A stretch of 64,000 nt of DNA from Aquitalea denitrificans (GCF_009856625.1 NZ_CP047241.1:868001-932000); one strand, 5' to 3'. Shown: positions 34,781 to 44,371, counted from the first letter of the stretch. Notes: a model not told the origin generated them from the sequence alone. Numbers and translations are program-made.

Positions 34781-36307
34781 ATGGCTGTTATCCGTCAGGA
34801 TGATTTCATTCAAAGCATCGCCGATGCTTTTCAGTACATCAGTTGCTACCACCCCAAGGACTACATCGACGCCCTGTATCAGGCCTATCTGCATGAAGAA
34901 AGCCCGGCGGCCAAGGACGCCATGGCGCAGATCCTGATCAACAGCCGCATGTGTGCAGAAGGCCGTCGCCCCATCTGCCAGGATACCGGCATTGCCGTGG
35001 TGTTCCTGAAAGTGGGCATGAACGTACAGTGGGACGCCACCCTGTCGGTACAGGAAATGGTCAACGAAGGCGTACGCCGCGCTTACAACAACCCGGACAA
35101 CAAGCTGCGCGCTTCCGTGCTGCTGGACCCGGCTGGCAAACGTCAGAACAGCAAGGACAACACCCCGGCCGTGGTGCACTTCGAAATCGTCGAAGGCGAC
35201 GGCGTGGAAGTCACCTGTGCCGCCAAGGGCGGTGGCTCGGAGAACAAGTCCAAGTTCTACGCGCTCAATCCGTCCGACAGCATTGTCGACTGGGTGATCA
35301 AGACCGTACCCACCATGGGTGCCGGCTGGTGTCCGCCGGGCATTCTGGGCATCGGCATTGGCGGTACCCCGGAAAAAGCCATGCTGCTGGCCAAGGAAAG
35401 CCTGATGTCGCACGTGGACATCCACGAGCTGAAAGCCAAGGCTGACAGCGGGGCCGAGCTGTCCCGTGTTGAACAGCTGCGTCTGGAAATCTTCGAAAAA
35501 GTGAACGCGCTGGGTATTGGCGCACAAGGCCTGGGTGGCCTCACCACCGTGCTGGACGTGAAGATTCTGGACTACCCGACCCACGCCGCCAGCCTGCCGG
35601 TAGCGATGATCCCCAACTGCGCCGCCACCCGTCACATCCATTTCCATCTCGATGGCAGCGGCCCGGCCCACCTGGCCGTGCCCAGCCTGGAAGACTGGCC
35701 GGAAATCACCTACGACACCAGCAACGGCAAGCGCGTTGATCTGGACAACATCACCAAGGAAGAAGTGGCCAGCTGGCAGCCGGGTGATGTGCTGCTGCTC
35801 AACGGCAAGATCCTCACCGGTCGTGACGCCGCGCACAAGCGCATGGTGGACATGCTGAACAAGGGCGAGGCGCTGCCGGTGGACTTCACCAACCGCTTCA
35901 TCTACTACGTGGGCCCGGTTGATCCGGTGCGTGACGAAGTGGTTGGCCCGGCAGGCCCCACCACCGCCACCCGCATGGACAAGTTCACCCGCCAGATGCT
36001 GGAACAGACCGGCCTCTTGGGCATGATCGGCAAGGCCGAGCGTGGCCCGGCGGCCATCGAAGCCATCAAGGACAACAAGGCTGTCTACCTGATGGCGGTG
36101 GGCGGTTCGGCCTACCTGGTGTCCAAGGCCATCAAGGCCTCCAAGGTGGTGGGCTTTGCCGACCTGGGCATGGAAGCCATCTACGAGTTTGAAGTAAAAG
36201 ACATGCCGGTAACGGTAGCGGTCGATTCCAACGGTATCTCGGTGCACAACACCGGCCCGGCGGAATGGCGCGTGAAGATTGGCAAGATTCCGGTCAACGT
36301 GGCCTGA
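34781..36307 (+). CDS. fumA: class I fumarate hydratase (4Fe-4S, single-chain)
   Basis: A 508-residue oxygen-sensitive fumarase. The three cysteines expected to bind the 4Fe-4S cluster are in RRPICQDTG, GAGWCPPG and IPNCAATRH. The N-terminal catalytic half and C-terminal beta half (GKILTGRDAAHKR, YYVGPVDP, GPAGPTTATRMD) are fused, as in FumA/FumB of E. coli. It interconverts fumarate and malate in the TCA cycle. The start (ATG 34781) follows GGAG by a few bases. It is monocistronic and ends at a strong terminator. Confidence 0.95.
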   Translation: MAVIRQDDFIQSIADAFQYISCYHPKDYIDALYQAYLHEESPAAKDAMAQILINSRMCAEGRRPICQDTGIAVVFLKVGMNVQWDATLSVQEMVNEGVRRAYNNPDNKLRASVLLDPAGKRQNSKDNTPAVVHFEIVEGDGVEVTCAAKGGGSENKSKFYALNPSDSIVDWVIKTVPTMGAGWCPPGILGIGIGGTPEKAMLLAKESLMSHVDIHELKAKADSGAELSRVEQLRLEIFEKVNALGIGAQGLGGLTTVLDVKILDYPTHAASLPVAMIPNCAATRHIHFHLDGSGPAHLAVPSLEDWPEITYDTSNGKRVDLDNITKEEVASWQPGDVLLLNGKILTGRDAAHKRMVDMLNKGEALPVDFTNRFIYYVGPVDPVRDEVVGPAGPTTATRMDKFTRQMLEQTGLLGMIGKAERGPAAIEAIKDNKAVYLMAVGGSAYLVSKAIKASKVVGFADLGMEAIYEFEVKDMPVTVAVDSNGISVHNTGPAEWRVKIGKIPVNVA

Positions 36308-36332
36308 GCCTGCTCGTAGCCTTGCAGCAAGC

Positions 36333-36358
36333 AAAAACCCGCCATCCGGCGGGTTTTT
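36333..36358 (+). terminator. rho-independent terminator of the fumarase gene
   Basis: A 6-bp perfect stem (CCCGCC/GGCGGG, loop ATCC) flanked by five A and followed by five T. It may also act on the opposite strand for the convergent hydrolase gene. Confidence 0.88.
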
Positions 36359-36381
36359 CATTGGCGGCAGCTTGGAGCGTA

Positions 36382-36909
36382 CTAGGCCAATGCTTGTGCT
36401 ACTGTCGGCAGTGCCACGCGAATGGACAGGGCATTGAGCGCAATCGCATGCAGCATCTGGTCCACGGTAGTGCAGCAGTCGGCCAGCACGGCTACTTCGT
36501 ACTGTGTGGCTGCTGGTGACAGCGCGGTGTGGGTGACGCAGTTCTGCGTCATCATGCCGCAGATCAGTAGTTTACGGCTGCCCAGTTCTGCCAGCGTGGC
36601 CTGCAGCGTGGTCTGGTAAAAACTGTCGGCGGCCTGTTTCACCACTACCGGTGCTTGCGGCGCGGCAGCCAGAATACGCGGGTGAATGGCCACGCCTTCG
36701 CTGCCGGCATTGAAAAAGGGTGCCAAGCCCTTGCTGCTGTCGGCCACATGCTGAACCAGGATGACCGGCATACCCAGCACTTGCGCCCGTGCTATGGCGG
36801 CCACGCAGTTGTCCAGTACGGTTTCCGTATGCCATAGCGGGTATTTGCCGCCAGGAAAATAGTCGTTCTGTAGATCGATCACGATGAGTGCGGTGTGGGC
36901 GTAATCCAT
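36382..36909 (-). CDS. isochorismatase-family cysteine hydrolase
   Basis: A 175-residue cysteine hydrolase. The triad can be read as Asp in VIDLQNDYF, Lys in VVVKQAADSF and Cys in GMMTQNCVTHTA. The short length and FPGGKYPLW fit the nicotinamidase/isochorismatase-like group; the actual amide substrate is not predictable. It is divergent from a GlxA-type regulator 124 bp away, which is a common partner arrangement, so the regulator probably controls it. Confidence 0.85.
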   Translation of the reverse strand: MDYAHTALIVIDLQNDYFPGGKYPLWHTETVLDNCVAAIARAQVLGMPVILVQHVADSSKGLAPFFNAGSEGVAIHPRILAAAPQAPVVVKQAADSFYQTTLQATLAELGSRKLLICGMMTQNCVTHTALSPAATQYEVAVLADCCTTVDQMLHAIALNALSIRVALPTVAQALA

Positions 36910-37033
36910 GGCGTGGCTCCTGTGCCGGGTTGCAATGTGGCCATTATTGCCAGTGGCAGCTCAAGGCAGAAGTGGCCCGATTGCCAGAATACGTTAAGAT
37001 CGGGCCAATTCTGTTTCGCTTCGGTATCCCGCC

Positions 37034-37975
37034 ATGTCTGCCCCCGTCATTGCCGTTGTCGCCTTTGCGCAGATCAGCCCCTTTCACTTGTCGGTGCCTT
37101 GCGTGGTGTTTGGCGATGCCCATCCCGGCCTGCCAGCATTCGACTTGCGGGTTTGTAGCGCGGATGCCGGTGAACTGCGCACCAGCGCCGGTTTCAGCAT
37201 CCACTGTGAGCATGGTCTGGAAGCGTTGTTTGATGCTGAAATCATCATCCTGCCTAGCTGGCAGGCTGGTCGCCCGGTACCGCCGCGCTTGTTGCTGGCG
37301 CTGCAGCAGGCGGCGGCGCGTGGTGTGCAGATTGTCGGCCTGTGTCTGGGGGCTTATGTGCTGGCCGAGGCCGGCTTGCTGGATGGCCGTGCCGCCACCA
37401 CGCACTGGGCCTATGCCGATGACTTTGCCCGCCGCTATCCGCAGGTGCGGCTGGACCCGACGGTGTTGTATGTGGAAGATGGCCAGATGCTGACCTCGGC
37501 CGGCACAGCGGCCGGGCTGGATTGCTGCCTGCATCTGCTGCGCCAGCGTTATGGGGCGGAGCTGGCCAATGGCGTGGCGCGGCGGCTGGTGGTGCCGCCA
37601 CACCGTCAGGGCGGGCAGGCGCAGTTTATCGAGCAGCCACTGCCGGCCAGCGCCGGTGATTCACGGCTGGCGGTGCTGCTGGACTGGATCAGGGCTAATC
37701 TGGCCCAGCCGCATAGCCTGGACAGCTTGGCGGACAAGGCGGCGATGAGCCGGCGTAGTTTTACCCGGCATTTTCGGCAACTGACGGGGCGCACGGTCAG
37801 CCAGTGGTTACTGGACGAGCGTCTGGCCTTATCTCAGCGCCTGTTGGAAAGCGCTGATCACAATATCGAACAGATTGCCCGGCTGACGGGTTTTGGCTCG
37901 CCCGAATCCTTGCGTCATCACTTCCGCCAGCGCTATGCGGTGTCGCCCAGCCAGTGGCGGCAGAGTTTTCAGTGA
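37034..37975 (+). CDS. GlxA-type AraC-family transcriptional regulator (DJ-1/PfpI + HTH)
   Basis: A 313-residue regulator with an N-terminal DJ-1/PfpI domain (about 5-185; IVGLCLGAYVLAEAGLLDG around the nucleophile elbow) and a C-terminal AraC double helix-turn-helix (about 215-310; SLDSLADKAAMSRRSFTRHFRQ and QIARLTGFGSPESLRHHFRQR). The elbow cysteine (LCLGA) is present. It likely controls the divergent isochorismatase-family gene. It overlaps the convergent LysR gene by 7 bp at its 3' end. Confidence 0.9.
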   Translation: MSAPVIAVVAFAQISPFHLSVPCVVFGDAHPGLPAFDLRVCSADAGELRTSAGFSIHCEHGLEALFDAEIIILPSWQAGRPVPPRLLLALQQAAARGVQIVGLCLGAYVLAEAGLLDGRAATTHWAYADDFARRYPQVRLDPTVLYVEDGQMLTSAGTAAGLDCCLHLLRQRYGAELANGVARRLVVPPHRQGGQAQFIEQPLPASAGDSRLAVLLDWIRANLAQPHSLDSLADKAAMSRRSFTRHFRQLTGRTVSQWLLDERLALSQRLLESADHNIEQIARLTGFGSPESLRHHFRQRYAVSPSQWRQSFQ

Positions 37976-38892
37976 GCAGCTGACGCTGAAACAGGCTGTT
38001 CCCAGGGCGGGATGGGGGCAAAGCGTTGCTGCAGGAAGTCCAGCAGTGTGCGCATGGCTAGTGGTAATTGGCGGCGCGAAGGGTAGAGCGCATAAATGCC
38101 CAGGCTGACGGGTTGCCAGTCCGGCAGCAGGGCTACCAGTTCGCCGCTGTGTAGCAGCGGTTTGACCAGATAATAGGGTTGCATGGCCAGGCCGGCACCG
38201 TGGCGGCAGGCTTGCAGCAGCGCCACGGCTTCATTGGCGCTCAGCCGGCCATGTACCTTGACCACGGCTTCTTCCCCGCCGCGGCGCAAGCGCCATTCGC
38301 TGCGGCCAAACTGGCTGTAGCTCAGGCAGTGGTGCTGGCTGAGGTCGGCGGGCTGCTGTGGCTGGCCGTGCTCCGCCAAATAAGCAGGAGCCGCCACGAT
38401 GACCGAAGCGCAATCTGCCAGCCGGCGCGCAATCAGGCCCGGCTCCGGGTCATTGGTGATGCGGATGGCCAGATCAATGCCTTCTTCGATCAGGTTGACC
38501 GCGCGGTCCCCCAGTTGCAGGTCGATGCGGATCTGCTGGTGTTCGGCCAGAAAAACGCTGATGGCCGGGGCCAGCTGGGCCATGCCGAAGGACATGCTGG
38601 TAGTGATGCGCAGCTGGCCGCGCAACTGGCCATCGCGCAGGCCCACTTCTTCGCGGGTTTCCGCGGCCAGATCCAGCATCTGCTGGCAGCGTGCCAGGCA
38701 ACTGGTACCCGCATCGGTCAGCGTCACCTTGCGGGTGGAACGTTGCAACAGGCGCGCCCCCAGCCAGTGCTCCAGCTCGGCGATATAGCGCGTCACCATG
38801 GCGCGGCTCAGCTCCAGCTCTTCGCTGGCGGCGGTAAAGCTGCCACGGCGCGCCACTTCGACAAATACCTGCATGGCAATCAGCCGGTCCAT
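37969..38892 (-). CDS. LysR-type transcriptional regulator
   Basis: A 307-residue regulator: HTH at about 1-60 (MQVFVEVARRGSFTAASEELELSRAMVTRYIAELE) and an effector-binding domain with LRITTSMSFGMAQLAPAI and IDLAIRITNDPEPGLIARRL, as in the CrgA/DsdC-adjacent LysR group. AAGGATAACC before ATG 38892 decides the start; the longer frame upstream shows no family sequence. No divergently coupled target is close, because the next gene (GGDEF) begins 377 bp away, so the regulated gene is unclear. Confidence 0.88.
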   Translation of the reverse strand: MDRLIAMQVFVEVARRGSFTAASEELELSRAMVTRYIAELEHWLGARLLQRSTRKVTLTDAGTSCLARCQQMLDLAAETREEVGLRDGQLRGQLRITTSMSFGMAQLAPAISVFLAEHQQIRIDLQLGDRAVNLIEEGIDLAIRITNDPEPGLIARRLADCASVIVAAPAYLAEHGQPQQPADLSQHHCLSYSQFGRSEWRLRRGGEEAVVKVHGRLSANEAVALLQACRHGAGLAMQPYYLVKPLLHSGELVALLPDWQPVSLGIYALYPSRRQLPLAMRTLLDFLQQRFAPIPPWEQPVSASAAH

Positions 38893-39269
38893 GGTTATCC
38901 TTGTTGCTTGGAGTGCATGCGCTGCATGATAAGCGATTGAGCGTCCGCTGCGCGCTTTCGTGGCCAGGCATGGGCGTGCGGCGGGTTCCGGTCGAAAATA
39001 CTCTGCTGCGCAGTATAAACATGCTTGCTGGCTGCTGCTTCCTATGTTTAATGCCATGCCTGACGTGCTTTTGCTCATTTGTCATCGAATGTATTGCCAA
39101 GCGGATTTACACCGATTTACCGGGCGGCATTTCCGTTATACTGCTGCGTGAATTACAAGTCAGGGCATTTCTCCGGCCCGTTTTAACGCACCATCCTCCG
39201 CCCGGAAACCACTGGAGCCGCACCGTATGGGCACCGGCCTGCTGCTGCTATGGCAACGACAAGCGCAAG
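38893..39269. other. 377-bp divergent intergenic region
   Basis: Between the LysR start and the membrane diguanylate cyclase start. It holds a possible -10 (TATACT, 39137-39142) for the rightward gene without a good -35. Longer open frames here have no recognisable family and likely reflect the GC-rich background. No RNA gene or repeat was seen. Confidence 0.4.
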
Positions 39270-40493
39270 ATGACTGATAAAACCTCGCCGCAGCTGGAGC
39301 AGGAACTGGCTGCCGCCGACAGGCAACCCTGGTATCAGCTGGCCTTTCCGCCCGTGCTGGAAGAAGCTTATCTGCATGCGACTTGCGAGCAACGCTTGCG
39401 GCGATACCGGCTGTTTGGCGCTATCGGCATTGTGGTGTTCATGTTGTATGGCCTGGTGGACAAGTTTTATCTGGCCGATGCCTATGGCCGCATCTGGCTG
39501 TGGCGCTGGCTGATCCTGCCTGTCATGGGGACTATCTCCATCATCGGCAGTTACTGGGCTCCGTTACGCCGCTGGTACGAGCTGTCTGTGGTGGGCGTCA
39601 GCACGGCTTGCGTGTTGGCCCTGATCTGGTTTTTCTCCCTCAGTCACATGCCGACGGCACAGCACTATTATGGCGGGGTGATGCTGTGCCTGGTATTCAC
39701 CATGTTCGGCCTGCGCATTCCCTTCCGTCTGGCTTGTTACAGCAGTGTCATCAGCCTGTCCTATCTGGGCTGGGTGCTGCTTGACTGGCATTTTCTGGAT
39801 GAAGCCACCCGCTCGCTGATTTTCATTCTGGTGATTTCCTGCGTGCTGCTGGGCTTGCTGGGCTTGTTCCAGCTGGAGAAGGAAGCGCGACGCAGCTATC
39901 TGCTGGCGCAAGAGTTGCAGCGTGATCATCTCCAGTTGCAGCAGGGCTTCAAGTATTTGCAGCAGATTTCCACTGCCGATGGTCTGACCGGCCTGTTCAA
40001 CCGGCGCTATTTCGATCAGCAGTTGCAAACGGTGTGGGAGTCCCGCCTGCAAAACAAGGCCGATATTGCCTTGTTGTTTGTCGATGTCGATTACTTCAAA
40101 AAATACAATGACAGCCAGGGGCACCAGATGGGGGACGATGCGCTGATCCGGGTGGCGCAGGTCATCAGCCGCCATGCGGAGTCGGTGAATGGCTGTGCAG
40201 CACGTTATGGTGGCGAGGAGTTTGTGTTGCTGCTGGCTTGCAGCACGGTCGGGCAGGCCAGCAGGCTGGCAGAACAGATTCGTCAGGATGTGGAAGCGCT
40301 GGCCCTGCCACATCCATCCTCGCTGTGTAGCCAGGTGGTGACCATCAGTATCGGCATTGCGGCAGCACACGCCAGCATCAACCAGAAGCCGGATTGGCTG
40401 GTGAGTACGGCGGATGCGGCTGTCTATCAAGCCAAGAAGCAGGGCCGCAACCGCATTGTCACCATGCATTCTTGTCAGCCGCTGCCCAATTAA
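39270..40493 (+). CDS. integral-membrane diguanylate cyclase
   Basis: A 407-residue protein with about six transmembrane helices (residues about 45-205), a short coiled linker (about 205-235) and a C-terminal GGDEF domain (about 230-395). The signature is GGEEF at 314-318; the RxxD inhibitory site is absent. There is no EAL domain, so it is a predicted cyclase. The membrane domain resembles 6-helix MASE-type sensors, though no specific class was recognised. Start at 39270 (MTDKTSPQ) is likely but its ribosome-binding sequence is weak; longer upstream extensions (to 38901) carry no recognisable sequence. Confidence 0.82.
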   Translation: MTDKTSPQLEQELAAADRQPWYQLAFPPVLEEAYLHATCEQRLRRYRLFGAIGIVVFMLYGLVDKFYLADAYGRIWLWRWLILPVMGTISIIGSYWAPLRRWYELSVVGVSTACVLALIWFFSLSHMPTAQHYYGGVMLCLVFTMFGLRIPFRLACYSSVISLSYLGWVLLDWHFLDEATRSLIFILVISCVLLGLLGLFQLEKEARRSYLLAQELQRDHLQLQQGFKYLQQISTADGLTGLFNRRYFDQQLQTVWESRLQNKADIALLFVDVDYFKKYNDSQGHQMGDDALIRVAQVISRHAESVNGCAARYGGEEFVLLLACSTVGQASRLAEQIRQDVEALALPHPSSLCSQVVTISIGIAAAHASINQKPDWLVSTADAAVYQAKKQGRNRIVTMHSCQPLPN

Positions 40494-40657
40494 TCAGGCT
40501 GTCTTTGGCCTGGACACCCTGCCAGATCAAATAATTAGTACATTTTTTGAAACAATCATGCGCGTTTTAATGGGTATATCTGCACGATTTTTGGCGCTAA
40601 AGTACGCTCCATCATCAATCAGGCGCTGGTTTTACCCTGCGCCATCCGGAGCCGATC

Positions 40658-41536
40658 ATGCCGCGCACTTCTACTGTTTTCCTGTCCCTTTTGCTGTCAT
40701 CCGGCCTGCTTGGCAGCGCTGCCCAGGCCGCGGACGCGCTCAAATTATCGGTGTATCAGGCCGATGAAAACAGCTTCAATGTCACTTCGGTGTTGGTCAG
40801 CGGCGAAAAAGATGCCGTGCTGATCGACAGTGGCTTCACGCGTGCCGATGCCTACCGTATTGCCGCCAGGGTGCTGGATAGTGGCAAGACGCTGAAGGCC
40901 ATTTATATCAGCCAGGCGGACCCGGACTACTATTTTGGTGCCACCGTGCTCAAGCAGATTTTCCCGCAGGCTGAGTTGCTGGCTGCTGCCCCCACGCTGG
41001 CGCGCATCAAGAGCAATATTGCTGGCAAGGTGGCATTCTGGGGGCCGAAAATGGGCACCAATGCACCACAGGCTCCGCTGACCCTGCCCAAGCCACTCAA
41101 GGGCAGCCAACTGACGCTGGAAGGGCAGGCCATCGAGGTGCGCGGCACTTCCGGGTTGCTGGCGCATCGCGGCTATGTGTGGATTCCGTCCATCCGGGCG
41201 ATTGTCGGTAATATCGGCGTGGTGTCCGGCCTGCATGTGTGGACGGCCGATACCCAGAGCAAGCAGGAGCGCCAGGCCTGGCTCAGCCAGCTGAATGAAA
41301 TGGAGGCGCTGCAGCCGAAGCAGGTGATCCCCGGCCACATGGCAGCCGATGCGCCCACTGGCCTTGCCAGCATCCGCTTCACCCGCAGTTATTTGCAGCA
41401 GTTTGAACAGAATCTGGCCGTTTCGGCCACTAGCGCGGAGCTGATCCAGCATATGCAGCAGGCTTTTCCCCAAGCTGGTGAAGCGCTGTCACTGGAGATC
41501 GGGGCCAAGGTCAACAAAGGTGAAATGAAATGGTAA
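40658..41536 (+). CDS. periplasmic metallo-beta-lactamase-fold protein with a degenerate metal site
   Basis: A 292-residue protein. A signal peptide (LSLLLSSGLLGSAAQA) precedes an MBL core: VLIDSGF is the usual strand, and the HxHxDH motif is replaced by SQADPDY in YISQADPDYYFGA. Later histidines are present in LLAHRG and PGHMAAD. Loss of at least two expected metal ligands means ordinary zinc hydrolase activity is doubtful, unless this belongs to a branch with altered ligands. It overlaps the following DsbA-like gene by 7 bp, so the two are co-translated and may act together. Confidence 0.75.
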   Translation: MPRTSTVFLSLLLSSGLLGSAAQAADALKLSVYQADENSFNVTSVLVSGEKDAVLIDSGFTRADAYRIAARVLDSGKTLKAIYISQADPDYYFGATVLKQIFPQAELLAAAPTLARIKSNIAGKVAFWGPKMGTNAPQAPLTLPKPLKGSQLTLEGQAIEVRGTSGLLAHRGYVWIPSIRAIVGNIGVVSGLHVWTADTQSKQERQAWLSQLNEMEALQPKQVIPGHMAADAPTGLASIRFTRSYLQQFEQNLAVSATSAELIQHMQQAFPQAGEALSLEIGAKVNKGEMKW

Positions 41537-42225
41537 ACACTACACTACATTACTTTTACGACCCGCTGTGCGGCTGGTGTTATGCCGCATCACCCCTGTT
41601 GCAGGCTGCTGCGGCGCTGCCCGGTCTTAACCTGGCGCTGCACGCCGGCGGCATGATGAGCGGTAGCCGTCGCCAGGCAGTTACGCCGGCCCTGCGCGAT
41701 TACGTGATGCCGCACGACCAGCGTATTGCCAGCATCACCGGCTTGCTGTTTGGTGACGCCTATTTTGACGGCCTGCTACGTGATGGCAGTGCGATATTCG
41801 ATTCCACTCCACCCATTGCCGCCATTCTGGCGGCAGAAAAACTGGGCTTGGTCGCACTTGCCATGCTGTCTGCCTTGCAGCGGGCACACTACCAGCGCGG
41901 CCTGCGCATTGCCGATACCCTAGTCCTGCGGATGATAGCGCAGGAGCAAGGGCTGGATCCGGCTGGATTTGCTGTCGAGCTGGAACGGCAGCTCAGCCTG
42001 GCTGAGCTGCATATCCAAGACAGCCGCCATTTGATGCAGCAATATGGCATGCAGGGTTTTCCCAGTCTTTTGCTGGAGCGGGATGGTCAGTTGCAGAGGG
42101 TGGACGTTTCCCCCTGGCTGGGCCAGCCACAAGCATTTACTGCGGCGTTGCAGGGCGTACTGGGGAGTGGGGAGGCCACCGAGGCATCACTTTGCACTGC
42201 AGACGGTTGCGGATTGCCAGGATAG
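41530..42225 (+). CDS. DsbA-family thioredoxin-fold protein (FrnE/2-hydroxychromene isomerase-like)
   Basis: A 231-residue protein with an intact CGWC near the N-terminus (YDPLCGWCYAASP), a helical insertion (about 60-150) and the thioredoxin-fold cis-Pro segment GMQGFPSLLLERDG. There is no signal peptide, so it is probably cytoplasmic, as FrnE-type proteins are. The last ten residues have two extra cysteines (LCTADGCGLPG). It overlaps the MBL-fold gene, but the MBL protein is predicted to be exported and this one is not, so direct contact is doubtful without better topology data. Confidence 0.82.
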   Translation: MVNTTLHYFYDPLCGWCYAASPLLQAAAALPGLNLALHAGGMMSGSRRQAVTPALRDYVMPHDQRIASITGLLFGDAYFDGLLRDGSAIFDSTPPIAAILAAEKLGLVALAMLSALQRAHYQRGLRIADTLVLRMIAQEQGLDPAGFAVELERQLSLAELHIQDSRHLMQQYGMQGFPSLLLERDGQLQRVDVSPWLGQPQAFTAALQGVLGSGEATEASLCTADGCGLPG

Positions 42226-42244
42226 CCAGCTGGCAGGTGGGGTT

Positions 42245-43393
42245 TCAGGGGCAGCGTACAACCACCAGAGAAATATCGTCGTGGTTTTCGCTGCCGGCCA
42301 GATGCTGGTTCACTGCCTGGGTGATCGCCCCCTGAATGTCCTGCGAACCGGCCTTGCGCATGGCCTCCAGTATGCCGTCCAGACCGAAGGGGTGGCGATC
42401 GGCATTGTAGGCTTCAGTCACGCCGTCCGAGCATACGACCAGTGCACCGCTTTCCTGCCAACTGAAGTAGTCGAGCGTGGATTCGAAATCACTGTCCGGC
42501 AAAATGCCCAGCGGAGGAGACCTGGAGGCGAAAGAGCGCAGCACCTCGCCATTTCTGCCTACATACATGGCACAGGGAATGCCGCCGTTCCACACCGCGA
42601 TGCGGCGTAGCTGGTAATCCACCTCGATCAGCGCCGCGGCCACGAAGCGGCCAATAGGCAGGATGGTATGCAGCTTGCGGTTGATCGTCCGGGCAATCTC
42701 CTGCACCGGCAGATTGCGATCGCTCATGGCAAAGAAAGTATCCACCGCCGGCAGGCCGCAGATGGCTGCTGCCAGACCATGGCCGGTGCTGTCTGCCAGC
42801 ATGATGCGATCCAGTCCCGGCTGGCTGCGCCGGATGCAGATGGTATCGCCGCTGAAGTTCATTGCCGGACGCTGCCATTGCTGGATATTGGGCGGTGTCT
42901 GCTCGGCGCGGCGGGTAAAGCGGTCCAGCACCATCTGGGCAAACATCTGCTCCTGCTCATTGATGCGGTAGTACGCTTCCAGCCGTTCGCTATCCTGTGC
43001 AATGCGCTGCTGCATGTCCGAAATACGGATCAGCACATGCAGTTTTGCAGTCAGGATATCCAGATCTATCGGTTTGGTCAGGTAATCATCGGCCCCCATC
43101 GCCAGTCCACGCAGCAGTTGGCTGCGGTCGGTCAGCGAAGTCAGGAAAATGATGGGAATCCAGTGTTCTCCCAACAGTCTCCGGATGGCGCTGGTGGCGG
43201 CAAAACCATCCATCACCGGCATGGTGACATCCATGAAGATGACATCCGGCCTTTGTTGCTGACAGAAATCCACGGCTTCCTGGCCATTGCATACGGCTAC
43301 GGCCTCGTGGCCCAGCAGGCGGATGTAGTCGATCAGGATCTGACGCGAGGTCGGGCTATCTTCGGCAACCAGAATAGTCAGCGCGCGGGTCAT
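42245..43393 (-). CDS. response regulator with PP2C/SpoIIE phosphatase output
   Basis: A 382-residue protein: receiver (about 5-125) with VAEDSPTSRQ acidic pocket, phospho-Asp in DVIFMDVTMPVMDG and Lys in YLTKPIDL; a linker helix; then a SpoIIE-type Ser/Thr phosphatase domain (about 175-380), with LADSTGHGLAAAICGL, VAALIEVDY, VVCSDGVTEAYN and HDDISLVVVR supplying metal aspartates. Such proteins often dephosphorylate an anti-sigma-factor antagonist. No partner anti-sigma or antagonist gene is adjacent, so its target lies elsewhere. It stands between convergent and divergent unrelated genes. Confidence 0.88.
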   Translation of the reverse strand: MTRALTILVAEDSPTSRQILIDYIRLLGHEAVAVCNGQEAVDFCQQQRPDVIFMDVTMPVMDGFAATSAIRRLLGEHWIPIIFLTSLTDRSQLLRGLAMGADDYLTKPIDLDILTAKLHVLIRISDMQQRIAQDSERLEAYYRINEQEQMFAQMVLDRFTRRAEQTPPNIQQWQRPAMNFSGDTICIRRSQPGLDRIMLADSTGHGLAAAICGLPAVDTFFAMSDRNLPVQEIARTINRKLHTILPIGRFVAAALIEVDYQLRRIAVWNGGIPCAMYVGRNGEVLRSFASRSPPLGILPDSDFESTLDYFSWQESGALVVCSDGVTEAYNADRHPFGLDGILEAMRKAGSQDIQGAITQAVNQHLAGSENHDDISLVVVRCP

Positions 43394-43595
43394 TCAACAA
43401 ACCTTGTGGGAGAAGGGGGCAGGGTGGATACCTGCCTGTAGCGTAAGCATATGCATGTCCGGCTACTATAGAGTGCCTGAACAGTTTATGCCATTAGCTT
43501 GGTAATGAATCTGTCGACTTTAACAGATTGACATGGGCAGACAAGCCGGACTGTTGTAGGCTTGCCGCACCTTCATTTTTGTCAAAGCGCATGCC

Positions 43596-44057
43596 ATGAC
43601 TATCTGGGTTGATGCCGATGCCTGCCCTGCGGTCATCCGCGACATCATCTGCCGTGCGGCCCAGCGTACGGCAACATCGGCCGTATTTGTGGCCAATCGC
43701 CTGACTGCCTTGCCTGCCAGTCCCTATCTGCGTGCCATCGTGGTGGCCAAGGGTTTTGATGTGGCCGATGCCGAAATTGCTCGGCAATGTGTGGCAGATG
43801 ACTTGCTGGTCACCGGTGATATCCCGCTGGCTGCCGAAGTGCTGGCCAAGGGTGTTGCTGCAGTCAATTTTCGCGGTGAAGCCTATTCCAGGGAAACCAT
43901 TGCCGGTCTGCTGACCATGCGTGACTTTATGGAAACCATGCGTGCCAGTGGTATCCAGAGTGGTGGTCCTCCGCCATTCAGCCAGGCGGACCGGCAACAG
44001 TTTGCCGGTAAACTGGACCAATGGCTGGCTGCCCGTCGCCGTCAGGCCAGCAAGTAA
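43596..44057 (+). CDS. yaiI: YaiI/YqxD family (UPF0178) protein
   Basis: A 153-residue cytoplasmic protein. The N-terminal IWVDADACPAVIRDII, DDLLVTGDIPLA and the Cys/Asp-rich start are the family signature; the core fold resembles a PIN-like nuclease domain, but enzymatic activity has not been established for the family. GFDVADAEIARQC and RDFMETMRASG complete the match. The length is typical. It lies alone between a divergent phosphatase gene (202 bp away) and a long AT-rich gap. Confidence 0.88.
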   Translation: MTIWVDADACPAVIRDIICRAAQRTATSAVFVANRLTALPASPYLRAIVVAKGFDVADAEIARQCVADDLLVTGDIPLAAEVLAKGVAAVNFRGEAYSRETIAGLLTMRDFMETMRASGIQSGGPPPFSQADRQQFAGKLDQWLAARRRQASK

Positions 44058-44371
44058 ATCGCATCTGGACGCAGTAGTTGCTGCGGCAATGCGGTTTGCA
44101 CTCTGTTACACAGGCAGCTACAAGAATTGCCTGCTGCTGCCGATAAGAAACCAATGATCACAATACATGTGTGCCATGCCGCTGATGTAGCCTGCTTGCT
44201 TATGGTTTGTGATTAGTTATTTGACTTGTTTAAACTTTATCTTTCAAAAGAAATTAATTGAAATTAAATGGCATGCACAATGCTATTATCATTAACACCT
44301 TGCATCCAAGGGGTGACGCGGAATAGTCCAGCGCACCGTTTACCCGAGTGAGTGTTCATTTGAGCCCAATC
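44058..44371. other. 314-bp AT-rich intergenic region
   Basis: Between YaiI and a methyltransferase. It is clearly richer in A+T than neighbouring DNA. TTGACT at 44221, TTGAAA at 44258 and TATTAT at 44284 resemble promoter hexamers, but none pair at proper spacing. No RNA gene or repeat was identified. Confidence 0.4.

Noticed and set aside
38901..39269. N-terminal extension of the membrane diguanylate cyclase to base 38901
   Set aside because: The added 123 residues are Cys/Arg-rich without recognisable sequence and overlap the probable promoter.
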